64,000 nucleotides of DNA from NCBI RefSeq assembly GCF_024199925.1, contig NZ_JANADR010000001.1, positions 5,831,501 through 5,895,500 on the forward strand, read 5' to 3'. Made by a program: the position numbers and the translations under genes. The notes under the pieces are model-generated. The model did not search any database, had not been told where the DNA came from, and saw only the letters and a list, made by a program, of their open reading frames with translations. Of this stretch, positions 24,461 to 33,117 are shown in pieces (positions within the stretch are counted from its first letter, which is position 1; every line of letters begins with the position of its first letter). This stretch comes from Bradyrhizobium sp. CCGUVB1N3 (GTDB lineage Bacteria > Pseudomonadota > Alphaproteobacteria > Rhizobiales > Xanthobacteraceae).

Positions 24461-25186
24461 ATGTCGACCTACGTCCTCGTCCACGGCGCCTGGCACACCG
24501 GAGCCGAGCTCGAGCCCGTCGCCGCCCCGATCCGCGCGGCCGGCCACCAGGTTCATTTGCCGACCATCCGGGGTAACCGCCCGGGCGATGCCAAGACCAC
24601 CGGGCTCAAGGAGGCGATCCAGTCCATCGCCGATTATCTCGCCGAGAACAATCTGAAGGACGTGATCCTGCTCGGCCACTCCTATGGCGGCATGGTGATC
24701 ACGGGGGTCGCCGACCTCGTGCCGGAGCGGATCCGCCGGCTGATCTATTGGAATGCCTTCGTCCCCAACAATGGCGAGTCACTCAACGACATGGTGCCGC
24801 CGCACTATCTCGGCCTGTTCGAAATGATCGCGGCCGAGCGCGGCGACGGCTCGGTGGTGCTGCCATTCCCGATCTGGCGCGAGGCGTTCATCAACGATGC
24901 CGACCTCGAACTGGCCCAGCGTGCCTACGACATCCTCAATCCGCATCCGCTCAAGACGTTCAGCGACAAGATCGCGCTGAAGACCAACCCGGCCGAGATG
25001 CAGCTGGCGAAGTCCTACATCAACTGCACCGAGGATACCGCGCTGCCACACGGCTATCCCTGGCATCCGCGGCTGTCGGAAAAGCTCGGGCTGTTCCGCC
25101 TGGTTCAGGTGCCGGGCAGCCACGAATTGTGCTTCTCCGATCCGGCCCGGCTGGCGCGAGCGATCATGGAAGCGGGACGGGACTGA
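24461..25186 (+). CDS. Alpha/beta hydrolase (EstC/pyrethroid-hydrolase-like)
   Basis: 241 residues from ATG 24461 with GGAGGAG nine bases upstream. Motifs: YVLVHGAWHTGAELEPV (oxyanion hole), nucleophile LLGHSYGGMVITG near residue 75, catalytic His in VPGSHELCFSDP. The HGAWH start and GHSYGG elbow are typical of esterases related to hydroxynitrile lyases, salicylate methylesterases and pyrethroid hydrolases. It is divergent from the AraC regulator and is its probable target. Substrate unknown. Confidence 0.9.
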   Translation: MSTYVLVHGAWHTGAELEPVAAPIRAAGHQVHLPTIRGNRPGDAKTTGLKEAIQSIADYLAENNLKDVILLGHSYGGMVITGVADLVPERIRRLIYWNAFVPNNGESLNDMVPPHYLGLFEMIAAERGDGSVVLPFPIWREAFINDADLELAQRAYDILNPHPLKTFSDKIALKTNPAEMQLAKSYINCTEDTALPHGYPWHPRLSEKLGLFRLVQVPGSHELCFSDPARLARAIMEAGRD

Positions 25187-25385
25187 CGCGCCGTCCGTCA
25201 AAAGCGAGACGAGGTGCGGCAATTGCCTGCGCCGCCGGCTTCGGCGGCACAGCCCTTGCTTGGTCGCAAACGGAATCGGATCGGTGGACGCAACCCTCCT
25301 CGTCACGTGTGGCTCCCCGCCATACGCTACCCGTCATCGGCAGCCGCCATCTGGTTTCGTTTGCGTCAGGTCAGGAGAATAAAGA

Positions 25386-26996
25386 ATGGTTCACGTCTCG
25401 CGCCGGAAACTGCTTCAGCTTGCGGCTGTTGCGCCATCGGCACTTCCCGTTGCATGGACGTCGCTTGCATCTGCCGCGAGCGGAAAGAAGATCCTGACGG
25501 CGGTGATGCAATCGGACTTGCGCGTCACCGATCCCGGCTTCACGACAGCCATCATCACCCGCGACCATGGCTACATGGTCTACGATACGCTGCTCGGCAT
25601 CGATTCCAGCTTCAAGGTGCGGCCGCAGATGGCCGATTGGACGGTGTCCGCGGACAAGCTGACCTACACCTTCACCTTGCGCGACGGCCTGAAGTGGCAT
25701 GACGGCGCGCCGGTGACGGCGGAGGATTGCGTCGCCTCGCTGAAGCGCTGGGGCACGAGCGTCGACGGCATGGCGCGCAAGCTGATGGACTTCACGGCAG
25801 GCATCGAAGCCCCCGATGCCAAGACGATCGTCCTCAAGCTGAAGGAGCCCTATGGCCTCGTGCTGGAGACGATCGCCAAGCCATCGTCGATCTGCGCCTT
25901 CATGATGCCGAAGCGGCTGGCCGAAACCCCGATCAGCAAGCAGATTCCGGAGCAGATCGGCTCCGGTCCGTTCAAGTTCGTGGCTGCCGAATTCCAGCCC
26001 GGCGTGAAAGCCGTTTACGAAAAGAACACCGACTACGTGCCGCGCAAGGAGCCGGCCGAATGGACGTCGGGCGGCAAGGTGGTCAAGGTCGACCGTGTCG
26101 AGTGGCTGACGATGCCGGACGCGCAGACCGCGCTCAACGCGCTGCAATCCGGCGATGTCGATTTCGTTGAAACGCCGCCGTTCGACCTGCTGCCCCTGCT
26201 CGAATCCAACCCGGACATCAACACCGCAATCCTGAACAAATTCGGCTTCCAATCGTTCGGCCGGATGAACTTCCTGCATCCGCCGTTCGACAATGTGAAG
26301 ATTCGCCGCGCCGCAATGCTCGCGATCAACCAGAAGGACGTGCTCGACGCGCAGATCGGCAATCCCAAATACTACAAGCTCTGCGGCGCATTCTTCATCT
26401 GCGACACGCCGTTCGCCAGCGACGAGGGCGGCGAGACCCTGATCAAGGGCAACGGCATGGCGGAAGCCAAGAAGGCCTTGGCGGAATCCGGCTATGACGG
26501 CACACCCGTCGTGATCCTGGCGCCGGGCGACCAGATCCTGCTGAAAGCGCAGCCGATCGTGGTCGCACAGCTCCTGCGCGAGGCCGGTTTCAAGGTCGAT
26601 CTCCAGGCAATGGACTGGCAGACCGTGGTCACGCGTCGAGCCAACCAGAAACCGCCGAAGGAAGGCGGCTGGAACATGTTCTTCACCTACCAGGGCGCCG
26701 CCGACTCGATGAATCCGCTCGTCAATGGCGCGATGGTCGGCAAGGGCAAGGAGGGTGGCTGGTTCGGATGGTCCGAAGATCCCAAGCTCGAGCAGCTGCG
26801 CGACGCCTTTGCCCGCGCCACCTCACCGGAAGAGCAGAAGAAGATCGCCCTCGACGTGCAGAAGGAAGCCTACGATCAGGTGATCTACGTCCCGCTCGGC
26901 CAGTTCCAGGCGCCGAGCGCCTGGCGCAAATCGCTGACCGGCGTGATCGACGGCCCGGCGACGCCGCTGTTCTGGAATGTGGACAAGAACGAGTGA
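25386..26996 (+). CDS. ABC transporter substrate-binding protein, peptide/nickel type (SBP_bac_5)
   Basis: 536 residues. The N-terminus SRRKLLQLAAVAPSALPVA is a Tat-like signal. Family 5 features: YDTLLGIDSSFKVRPQMADW, LTYTFTLRDGLKWHDGAPVTAEDC, the VDRVEWLTMPDAQTALNALQ strand and a large C-terminal lobe. These proteins bind oligopeptides, opines, sugars or metals for ABC import. No permease or ATPase genes lie on either side, so it is an orphan whose membrane partners must be elsewhere. A short palindromic repeat lies 22 bases past the stop. Confidence 0.93.
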   Translation: MVHVSRRKLLQLAAVAPSALPVAWTSLASAASGKKILTAVMQSDLRVTDPGFTTAIITRDHGYMVYDTLLGIDSSFKVRPQMADWTVSADKLTYTFTLRDGLKWHDGAPVTAEDCVASLKRWGTSVDGMARKLMDFTAGIEAPDAKTIVLKLKEPYGLVLETIAKPSSICAFMMPKRLAETPISKQIPEQIGSGPFKFVAAEFQPGVKAVYEKNTDYVPRKEPAEWTSGGKVVKVDRVEWLTMPDAQTALNALQSGDVDFVETPPFDLLPLLESNPDINTAILNKFGFQSFGRMNFLHPPFDNVKIRRAAMLAINQKDVLDAQIGNPKYYKLCGAFFICDTPFASDEGGETLIKGNGMAEAKKALAESGYDGTPVVILAPGDQILLKAQPIVVAQLLREAGFKVDLQAMDWQTVVTRRANQKPPKEGGWNMFFTYQGAADSMNPLVNGAMVGKGKEGGWFGWSEDPKLEQLRDAFARATSPEEQKKIALDVQKEAYDQVIYVPLGQFQAPSAWRKSLTGVIDGPATPLFWNVDKNE

Positions 26997-27018
26997 GAGG
27001 ATCGACCAGACATTCAGT

Positions 27019-27063
27019 GTCGTCCCGGCCTAGTGCGCAATTGCGCACGGGGGCCGGGACGAC
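27019..27063. repeat. Minimal palindromic repeat (GTCGTCCCGGCC type)
   Basis: 45 bases: perfect 12-base outer arms GTCGTCCCGGCC (27019-27030) and GGCCGGGACGAC (27052-27063) enclosing the 16-base palindrome GTGCGCAATTGCGCAC (27033-27048). The same inner palindrome occurs inside the unrelated element at 10878-10977. It lies between convergent genes, just past the binding-protein stop. Confidence 0.85.
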
Positions 27064-27119
27064 GATGAGCTTTTCGTATCCCAGCAAGCGGGGAGAGGCG
27101 AAGAACGAAGCCGCGCCAG

Positions 27120-28259
27120 CTACTTCGGATGCCACCAGCGGCCGCCGATGACGACGCCTTCGGATACGATTTTCTGGCTACCCGTCAGGTGCTCGCCGAC
27201 GACGTCGACATAGTCGAACTGCCCTTCGCGAACCGTGATCAGCGTGGCGTCGCCGACGCTGCCCACCTTGAGGCTGCCGAGCTCCGGCCGGCGCAGCGCC
27301 ATCGCGGCGTTGACGGTCGAGGCCGCAACCACGTCGGACAGCGACATCCCCATGCACAAGAATTTCGACATGGTCGTCACCTGATCGAAGGCTGGACCAT
27401 CGATACAGAGCAAATGGATGTCGGAGGAGATGGTGTCCGGATAGAACCCGTTCGCCAGCATCGCGCGCGCGGTCTTGAAGGCGAACGAGCCCTTGCCGTG
27501 GCCGATGTCGAAGATCACACCGCGCTCGCGCGCCTCCAGCACCACCTTCTTCACCGTGCCTTGCGCGGTCGCAGGCGTGTTCGGGAACGGGCGGAAGGCA
27601 TGGGTGAGCACGTCACCGGGACGCAGCCGCGCGAGCACCTCTTCATAGCTCGGCGGCGGATGGTCGATATGCGCCATCAGGGGCATGCCGACCTCCTCGG
27701 CCACTTCGAGCGCGATATCGAGTGGCACGATCCCCGAGGTGCCCGAGGCGTGCAGGCCGACCCGCACCTTGATCCCGACGATGAGATCGCGGTTGGCGTC
27801 CGCCACCCTGGCGGCATCGATGGGGTTCATCAGCCGCAGCTCCTCGCTCTCGCCGACCATCACCTTGTGCGAGAAACCGAAGATGCCGGCGTGCGAGACG
27901 TGCAAATAGGCGAGGATGCGAACCTGGCTCGGCTCGATCACATGCTTGCGGAAGCCGGCGAAATTGCCGGGGCCGGCGCTACCGGTGTCGATCGCGGTGG
28001 TCACGCCGGAGAGACGGCAAAACTCCTCGGCATCGATGCCGAGCGAGGTGCCGCCCCAATAGACATGGGTGTGCAAATCGATCAGGCCGGGTGTTACGAT
28101 GTAGCGTGAAACGTCGCGCACATCGGTCCCCGGATCTGCCTTAAGCCCGCTGCCGATCGCCGCGACCTTGCCACCCGAAAACGCAACATCCGTCACGGCG
28201 TCGAGCTTCTGCGAGGGGTCAACGACCCGTCCGCCGCGCAGGATCAGGTCAAAAGGCAT
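27120..28259 (-). CDS. Amidohydrolase/deacetylase-family metallohydrolase
   Basis: 379 residues from ATG 28259 (GGAG six bases before); ATGs at 28265 and 28301 are alternatives. Metal-site motifs: GLIDLHTHVYWGG (first two His), a Lys/His set around HVSHAGIFG and GIKVRVGL, LMAHIDHPP, FDIGHGKGSFAF and the Asp in TISSDIHLLC. This is the deacetylase branch of the amidohydrolase superfamily, with dihydroorotase-like fold; relatives hydrolyse N-acyl-amino acids or cyclic amides. The KVRVGLHASGT region may carry the carboxylated Lys. It lies downstream of the SPFH gene on the same strand, separated by a strong hairpin. Confidence 0.88.
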   Translation of the reverse strand: MPFDLILRGGRVVDPSQKLDAVTDVAFSGGKVAAIGSGLKADPGTDVRDVSRYIVTPGLIDLHTHVYWGGTSLGIDAEEFCRLSGVTTAIDTGSAGPGNFAGFRKHVIEPSQVRILAYLHVSHAGIFGFSHKVMVGESEELRLMNPIDAARVADANRDLIVGIKVRVGLHASGTSGIVPLDIALEVAEEVGMPLMAHIDHPPPSYEEVLARLRPGDVLTHAFRPFPNTPATAQGTVKKVVLEARERGVIFDIGHGKGSFAFKTARAMLANGFYPDTISSDIHLLCIDGPAFDQVTTMSKFLCMGMSLSDVVAASTVNAAMALRRPELGSLKVGSVGDATLITVREGQFDYVDVVGEHLTGSQKIVSEGVVIGGRWWHPK

Positions 28260-28303
28260 CGTCATCTCCGGATGTCGCAAGGCATTGCATGGAACAGGCA
28301 TGG

Positions 28304-28334
28304 GCCAGGCTGGAAGGTGCTCTTCCAGCCTGGC
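28304..28334 (-). terminator. Strong hairpin downstream of the SPFH gene
   Basis: GCCAGGCTGGAAG (28304-28316) and its perfect inverse (28322-28334) enclose a 5-base loop. It lies 55 bases past the SPFH stop on the minus strand and 45 bases before the amidohydrolase start. No T tract follows on that strand, so it may stabilise the 3' end or pause transcription rather than act as a classical terminator. Confidence 0.6.
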
Positions 28335-28388
28335 TGTTTGCTCGTTCCTGTTAGCAATTTTCGCGCCGGCTGAGCAAATCGACGGCGG

Positions 28389-30395
28389 TTACTGGCCGTT
28401 GGGCTTGCGGGCCGCCTTGGGCGCCTCATCCTTCAGCCGCTCCAGCGCATCCGGCATCATGCGGCCGAACATCGAGCTCAGCATCGCGGTCGGGATCAGG
28501 CCCGCATTGCCGGTCTCCTGGCCCGGTCCGCCGGACATCAGGAATTGCGGCACCAGCGGCTGGTTGATCTTCGTCAGGGCGTCTGCGAACTTCGTGAAGT
28601 TCTGCTCGGCCAGCCGGAACTCCGGCCCGCCATAGGCCTCGACCGAGAGTTTTGTCGCCTGCGCATTCGCAGCGCCGACCGCGAGCACCCGGTCGGCTTC
28701 GCCCTGGCCTTCGAGCCGCGACTGCTCGCCGACCGCGGCCGCCGTCACCTTTCGGGTCTCGGCATCCTTCTGCGCGCGTGCGAATGCCGCGGCGCCCTCG
28801 TTCTCGTTGACCTTGATCTGGATCAGCGACTGCGTCAGCGCCGACTGCGCGGCCGCTGTCGCCTTGGCCTCGTTGAGCGCGCGCTCCTGCACCGCGGCCT
28901 TCTCCTGCTCCTGGTAGGTCTCGATCTGCTCGCGCGCGATCTGGCGCGAGCGGAGCTGGATCAGGATGTCCTCGATCGTGTGGTCGCCAGCGGCGGCGCG
29001 CGGCGTGCCTATCAGGACCTCCTGGAGGTCGAGCGAGTAGCTTGCGAACTTCGCCTTCATCTGCCCCGCCGATTCCTCCTGGACCGACGCGCGGTTCTGG
29101 AGCAGTTCGATCAAGGTCATCTTCTGCGCGATATTCTTGAAGAACGCGCTGACCATCGGATCGAGCGTCTGCTCGACGAGCTTCTTCACGTCGCCGAAGC
29201 GCTGGATGATCATCGGCGCCTTCTTGTAGTCGATGTGCATCACCACCGAGAGCGGCAGCGTCGGCTCGAAGGCGTCCTTGGTGATCAGCGAGATCTCTGA
29301 CAGATTCTCATCGAGCTTCATCGCACCGACCTCGCCGCGCACCCATTTCAGGATGAAGTTGACGGTCGGGATGATCTCGATCTTGCCGGCATAGGTGTTG
29401 AACGCGTATTTGCCGGGCAGCAGCGGATCCCGCCAGACACCGCGGCCGCCGTTGACGACGAGCTCGCCGTGCCGATACTGCTCGCCCGACACGTCGTCGG
29501 ACTGCGGTCCGGTGTAGAAGATGACGACGCCGACATTGCCGACCGGGATCACGGTCTTCGGCACCGCCTCGACGGTCGCGAACAGGCGGTTGATGTACCA
29601 GGTGCCCTCGACGATGACCTGGAGCTGCCGGCCGCGATAGCCGCCGGCCCGCAGGAATTGCTCGGGCTCCTGGAAATTGTTGTGAAAGGTCTCCCGGTCG
29701 CGCAAGCCGACGCCGACTTCGGGTGCGATGATCTCGCCTGAAGGCAGCGACGGGCCGTCATGCACCGTGACGATGCCGACGAGGTCGTGATCGGCCGCGA
29801 GCACGACGGGCGCAAAGCCCCATCGCTCGGCGATCGTGAGCTGCATGGCGTCGAGCACGCCGCGCTCCTGCTCGCTCAGGGCATGACCGTGGACGCGATC
29901 GTCGGTGATGATCGCGAACTGCGTCGTGTTGATCGCATAGGTGCCTTCCCGCAGAATCTTTCGCTGCGGCCCCTTCTGGCCACCGCCAAGCAGGAATCGA
30001 CGCGCGTCCTCGAAGTCAGACTTGTCCTCGCTGTCATTGGCGCCGAGCACCTGCGAAGCGGCGAGCGGTGCGCCGTCACGCGCGAACACATAGGCGATCT
30101 TGCCCTGTCCGACCGTGACGAGATCCGACTTGTGGATCCGGTACATGAACGGAAAGAACACGTGCAGGCCGCCGCGAAGGACTTCCGGCTCATAGCCGGC
30201 TTCGCCATTCAGCGCGATGAAGCCGCCTTCGATCGAGCCCTTGGTCGTCCACAGCTTCTCGACGATGCCGACCTGGTTGTTCGGGATGTAACGAAAAATA
30301 TTGGCGACCCGCAGCAGGATCAGAAACGCGACCGCCGCCGCGGCCCACAGCGCCGGCTGGATCAGCCAGGCGCTATCGAAACCATTGAGGTTCAT
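28389..30395 (-). CDS. SPFH/band-7 (flotillin-like) membrane protein
   Basis: 668 residues. One N-terminal membrane segment (about 12-32, ALWAAAAVAFLILLRVANIF) precedes a long SPFH region (roughly 40-470) with NNQVGIVEKLWTTKG and a second SPFH-like motif IPVGNVGVVIFYTGP. Residues about 480-590 are rich in Ala, Glu, Gln and Lys and should form the coiled coil of flotillins (ETYQEQEKAAVQERALNEAK). Such proteins oligomerise into membrane-associated cages and scaffold lipid domains. It is longer than YqiK/FloT, and no NfeD-type partner is adjacent. GGAGATGAACT precedes the ATG. Confidence 0.88.
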   Translation of the reverse strand: MNLNGFDSAWLIQPALWAAAAVAFLILLRVANIFRYIPNNQVGIVEKLWTTKGSIEGGFIALNGEAGYEPEVLRGGLHVFFPFMYRIHKSDLVTVGQGKIAYVFARDGAPLAASQVLGANDSEDKSDFEDARRFLLGGGQKGPQRKILREGTYAINTTQFAIITDDRVHGHALSEQERGVLDAMQLTIAERWGFAPVVLAADHDLVGIVTVHDGPSLPSGEIIAPEVGVGLRDRETFHNNFQEPEQFLRAGGYRGRQLQVIVEGTWYINRLFATVEAVPKTVIPVGNVGVVIFYTGPQSDDVSGEQYRHGELVVNGGRGVWRDPLLPGKYAFNTYAGKIEIIPTVNFILKWVRGEVGAMKLDENLSEISLITKDAFEPTLPLSVVMHIDYKKAPMIIQRFGDVKKLVEQTLDPMVSAFFKNIAQKMTLIELLQNRASVQEESAGQMKAKFASYSLDLQEVLIGTPRAAAGDHTIEDILIQLRSRQIAREQIETYQEQEKAAVQERALNEAKATAAAQSALTQSLIQIKVNENEGAAAFARAQKDAETRKVTAAAVGEQSRLEGQGEADRVLAVGAANAQATKLSVEAYGGPEFRLAEQNFTKFADALTKINQPLVPQFLMSGGPGQETGNAGLIPTAMLSSMFGRMMPDALERLKDEAPKAARKPNGQ

Positions 30396-30596
30396 AGTTC
30401 ATCTCCACAATTCGCAACTGGGCGGCTTTGGTTAACCAAGCCACACCCCAGAATTGCGGGAGCGCAGATGTGAATACGGACCCTGCTTCGCAAGCAGGCT
30501 GTCGCGTGAAGCCGTGCCAATCTTTTTTTTATTGGCTACTTGACGGGCGGGACAGAGTGAGAAAGGCGGCCAGTTCTGAAAAACCGCATTTGAGAG

Positions 30597-30673
<77 letters not shown>

Positions 30674-30774
30674 GCGGAACCTGCAGAGGGTGCAGGCACT
30701 TGGGGTCTGCATAGCAGAGCAGGTCGCAAATCGCCAGCGTTGCGATGCGCCGAAAGGACGGCAATGCGGCGGTC

Positions 30775-30969
30775 TCAATCGTGCTCCTCGAGCTGGGCCG
30801 CCGTGCCGTGAACCGGGCAATTTGCGTCGGGCGCGGCCAGCATCCCGGAGGGCTCCAGCTCATCCGTCTTGGAGTCGTGCGAGATCACCTGGCAGGTGCA
30901 GCCGAGCGCGATCGCCTCCGCCGTTCCGGGTTTTGGTAACGCGCCATCCGGCGTTGCAGGTAGTCGCAT
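30775..30969 (-). CDS. Small protein with CxC...CPVHG motif
   Basis: 64 residues from ATG 30969, with a perfect GGGAGG five bases upstream; longer starts lack support. The sequence shows ALGCTCQVISH, then a polar linker and DANCPVHG, ending in acidic LEEHD. Three Cys plus His in a C-x-C...C-x-x-H order look like a small zinc or iron site. No signal peptide or membrane segment, so it is cytoplasmic. I do not recognise a function. It lies 102 bases upstream of the tRNA-Arg gene on the same strand. Confidence 0.7.
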   Translation of the reverse strand: MRLPATPDGALPKPGTAEAIALGCTCQVISHDSKTDELEPSGMLAAPDANCPVHGTAAQLEEHD

Positions 30970-31083
30970 CAGAACCTCCCGCCTGTTGGATGTCCACTTC
31001 TCCCGCAAAGCGAAACATTGACCATCGTCAATCGTTTCATCACCACTCTAATATCCCCGATTTGGTCCATCGGGAGCGCCACC

Positions 31084-31437
31084 ATGATCGAGAGCATCAG
31101 CGCCATCACGCTCGCCACCCATGACATGCCGCGTGCCGTCGGCTTTTACCGTTCGCTGGGCTTTGAGATTCTGCACGGCGGCGAAGCCGGTTCGTTCACG
31201 AGCTTCCGCGCCGGTCCCGGCTATCTCAACCTGATCGCCCAGCCCGCGGACAAGCACTGGTCCTGGTGGGGCCGCGTCATCTTCTACGTCGCCGACGTCG
31301 ATGCGCTCCATCAGCGTGCGCTCGCGGCCGGATGGCAGCCCTCGACCAGCCCACGCGATGCCGAATGGGGCGAGCGCTACTTCCATCTCACCGACCCCGA
31401 CGGCCACGAGCTCAGTTTTGCAAGGCCGTTGTCCTGA
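31084..31437 (+). CDS. VOC-family (glyoxalase/bleomycin resistance) protein
   Basis: 117 residues from ATG 31084. It is a single vicinal-oxygen-chelate domain with the repeated beta-alpha-beta-beta-beta pattern: AITLATHDMPRAVGFYRSLGF at the start and ERYFHLTDPDGHELSFARPL at the end. The metal ligand Glu in GHELSF is present, the position of the first ligand is taken by Thr (ITLAT). Such proteins range from glyoxalase to antibiotic resistance and dioxygenases; no specific reaction can be assigned. Single gene. Confidence 0.88.
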   Translation: MIESISAITLATHDMPRAVGFYRSLGFEILHGGEAGSFTSFRAGPGYLNLIAQPADKHWSWWGRVIFYVADVDALHQRALAAGWQPSTSPRDAEWGERYFHLTDPDGHELSFARPLS

Positions 31438-31562
31438 CCCGGTTAAGTCACGCCCGCTGACGTTCCCCAATGGGCAGGTGGCGGCGTCTCAGCCGCTGTG
31501 GCAAGCTCGGCGCGGTTTCCTCATGCGAGAATTGTATCGGGTTCTAACCAGGGAGGACGACC

Positions 31563-31856
31563 ATGGTGGCCTATGTCGTGCTGGGAAACTTCACCGATCA
31601 GGGAATCCGGAACGTCAAGGATTCACCGAAGCGGGCCGATGCTTTCAAGGAAATGGCGAAGACGTTCGGCGTGACCGTGAAGGAGATCGTCTGGACGCAG
31701 GGGCGGTATGACTTTGTGACCCTCCTCGACGCACCAGATGAGGCCGCGGCCATGTCGCTCAGCGTCAGTGTTGGCGCACTCGGCAATGTCCGCACGGAAA
31801 CGCTACGCGCGTTTTCGGCGGCGGACATGACGAAGATCGTCGGCAAAATGCTCTGA
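31563..31856 (+). CDS. GYD-domain protein
   Basis: 97 residues, preceded by AGGGAGG. The whole protein is one GYD domain: VAYVVLGNFTDQGIRNVKDS, a helix KRADAFKEMAKTFG, WTQGRYDFVTLLDAPDEAAA (the G-x-YD signature) and a final helix with TLRAFSAADMTKIV. GYD proteins have a ferredoxin-like fold, are usually 95-110 residues and have no established biochemical role. Single gene; no operon partner. Confidence 0.9.
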   Translation: MVAYVVLGNFTDQGIRNVKDSPKRADAFKEMAKTFGVTVKEIVWTQGRYDFVTLLDAPDEAAAMSLSVSVGALGNVRTETLRAFSAADMTKIVGKML

Positions 31857-31941
31857 CATTTGAGCCCGCATAAGCGCGACTGCACCGGACCGCGATGTCG
31901 ATCCCGGAGAGGCGGCCTCATCGTCCTCAGTCGGCATGGGT

Positions 31942-31971
31942 CCGCAGCTCACCGATCTGCGGTGCAGCCCG
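31942..31971. repeat. 30-base direct repeat, left copy
   Basis: Agrees at 27 of 30 positions with 33088-33117 (begins CCGCAGCTCA and ends GCGGTGCAGCCCG in both). The right copy covers the stop codon and last codons of the hydrolase gene at 33095; this copy is a remnant of that gene's 3' end. The two bracket the low-GC protease gene. Confidence 0.75.
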
Positions 31972-31976
31972 ACGTT

Positions 31977-32906
31977 CTATTTTGCTGCAGACAGACGCAC
32001 AGCCGCCAAGAGGCTGTCTTTGAACTCGCCCTTCAAGGTAACAAACAAGCTCGACCATTTCCGGCTCTTGAACTCGCAGCCGCCCCGTGGACAATATTCT
32101 TTATCTCGATAGTCTCCGAAAACGACGCCAAGTAGGGTCATTCGACGACCCCACAGACGAAACAGGGCGCTACCCGATGCCCCGACTTCGAACTCGCAGT
32201 TCGTTTCAAACGTCTGCCAATCCCTTACGTCGCGTATTTGGCACTCCTGTATCGTCTTGTTGAACGGCCCGTCCTTGTCCGTCTTTCCTGTGGCTTCGAT
32301 ATCATAACCGACAACCGCCAGGACACGCTCCAGCTCCACCAGAATTTCGGGCTGTTCATAGATTTCGTAGGGCGTCACGTCTGCGGGAAATGCGAGTTTT
32401 GCGACTGCCCAATCGGCGCTACCCTGTCTCGGTGCACTGTCCACGCACGGGCCCATCCATATGGTCGCTGACAAGGGAACGGTCCGCATCTGCGCTCCCA
32501 AATAGTACTCGAACGTACACTTGTCGGGCGGCGTCCGAAGCTTGCAAATTTCCCGAAACGCATGAGCTACCGTCGTGATCACGTCGCGCGCTCCGGTCAC
32601 TTGCGCGCTACTAGCTCCACCGGGGCACCGTAAGATTCCACTTGCCGCAAAGCGGCTTCCAACCCCATCTGCAGAGAGACTGTTTGCTTTTGCGTACCCC
32701 TCTTCCGTCATTCGCCGGTTTCTATCCGCCAAAGCAACAGTGACTATCGGCTGCATGGGATGATCGTTGATAGTCTCATGGCCGTTGTAGAGGAACGCTG
32801 ACGCACGGTCGGCACCAAGGCGCCGCATCTCCAACGAACCAACCTCGTTGTCTCCAGAAACAAGCAGAAGGAGAACGCCAGACAGGATGAATGCGCAATT
32901 CCTCAT
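31977..32906 (-). CDS. Exported trypsin-like serine protease
   Basis: 309 residues from ATG 32906, followed by a hydrophobic signal segment (FILSGVLLLLVSG). A chymotrypsin-like triad can be read: His115 in VITTVAHAF, Asp165 in DWAVAKL and Ser244 in EVGASGSALFRL (Ala replaces the usual Asp before Ser). Several Cys (CPGG, CKL, CTF, CVD, CQI, CEF, CPRGGC) suggest disulphides. GC content is clearly lower than in the neighbours and codon choice is less biased, and the gene lies between 30-base direct repeats, so it looks recently acquired. Substrate unknown; the family includes periplasmic and envelope proteases. Confidence 0.8.
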   Translation of the reverse strand: MRNCAFILSGVLLLLVSGDNEVGSLEMRRLGADRASAFLYNGHETINDHPMQPIVTVALADRNRRMTEEGYAKANSLSADGVGSRFAASGILRCPGGASSAQVTGARDVITTVAHAFREICKLRTPPDKCTFEYYLGAQMRTVPLSATIWMGPCVDSAPRQGSADWAVAKLAFPADVTPYEIYEQPEILVELERVLAVVGYDIEATGKTDKDGPFNKTIQECQIRDVRDWQTFETNCEFEVGASGSALFRLWGRRMTLLGVVFGDYRDKEYCPRGGCEFKSRKWSSLFVTLKGEFKDSLLAAVRLSAAK

Positions 32907-33087
32907 CACTTGAAGTAACCTCGGCATAAAGAATATGAGAGAGCTTTGGCTGAAACAAAGGGTGTGAAATCGCTTTCGAAAGGAGCAACGGCCGACTTCG
33001 CTTTAATCCATCTCGTCTTCTTGGTGGCACCGTAATCGTGCGCTCACGGGACGAAGTGTAACAGCCCGAGCCGAGCCTTCAAGGCAT

Positions 33088-33117
33088 CCGCAGCTCAGCG
33101 GTCCGCGGTGCAGCCCG
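33088..33117. repeat. 30-base direct repeat, right copy
   Basis: Overlaps the 3' end of the hydrolase gene (stop at 33095-33097). Its partner at 31942-31971 differs at three positions. The arrangement is what a small insertion at a gene's 3' end leaves behind. Confidence 0.75.

Noticed and set aside
30515..30536. GCCAAT-T8-ATTGGC as an intrinsic terminator
   Set aside because: The T run is in the loop, not after the stem; stem only 6 bases. Probably chance.
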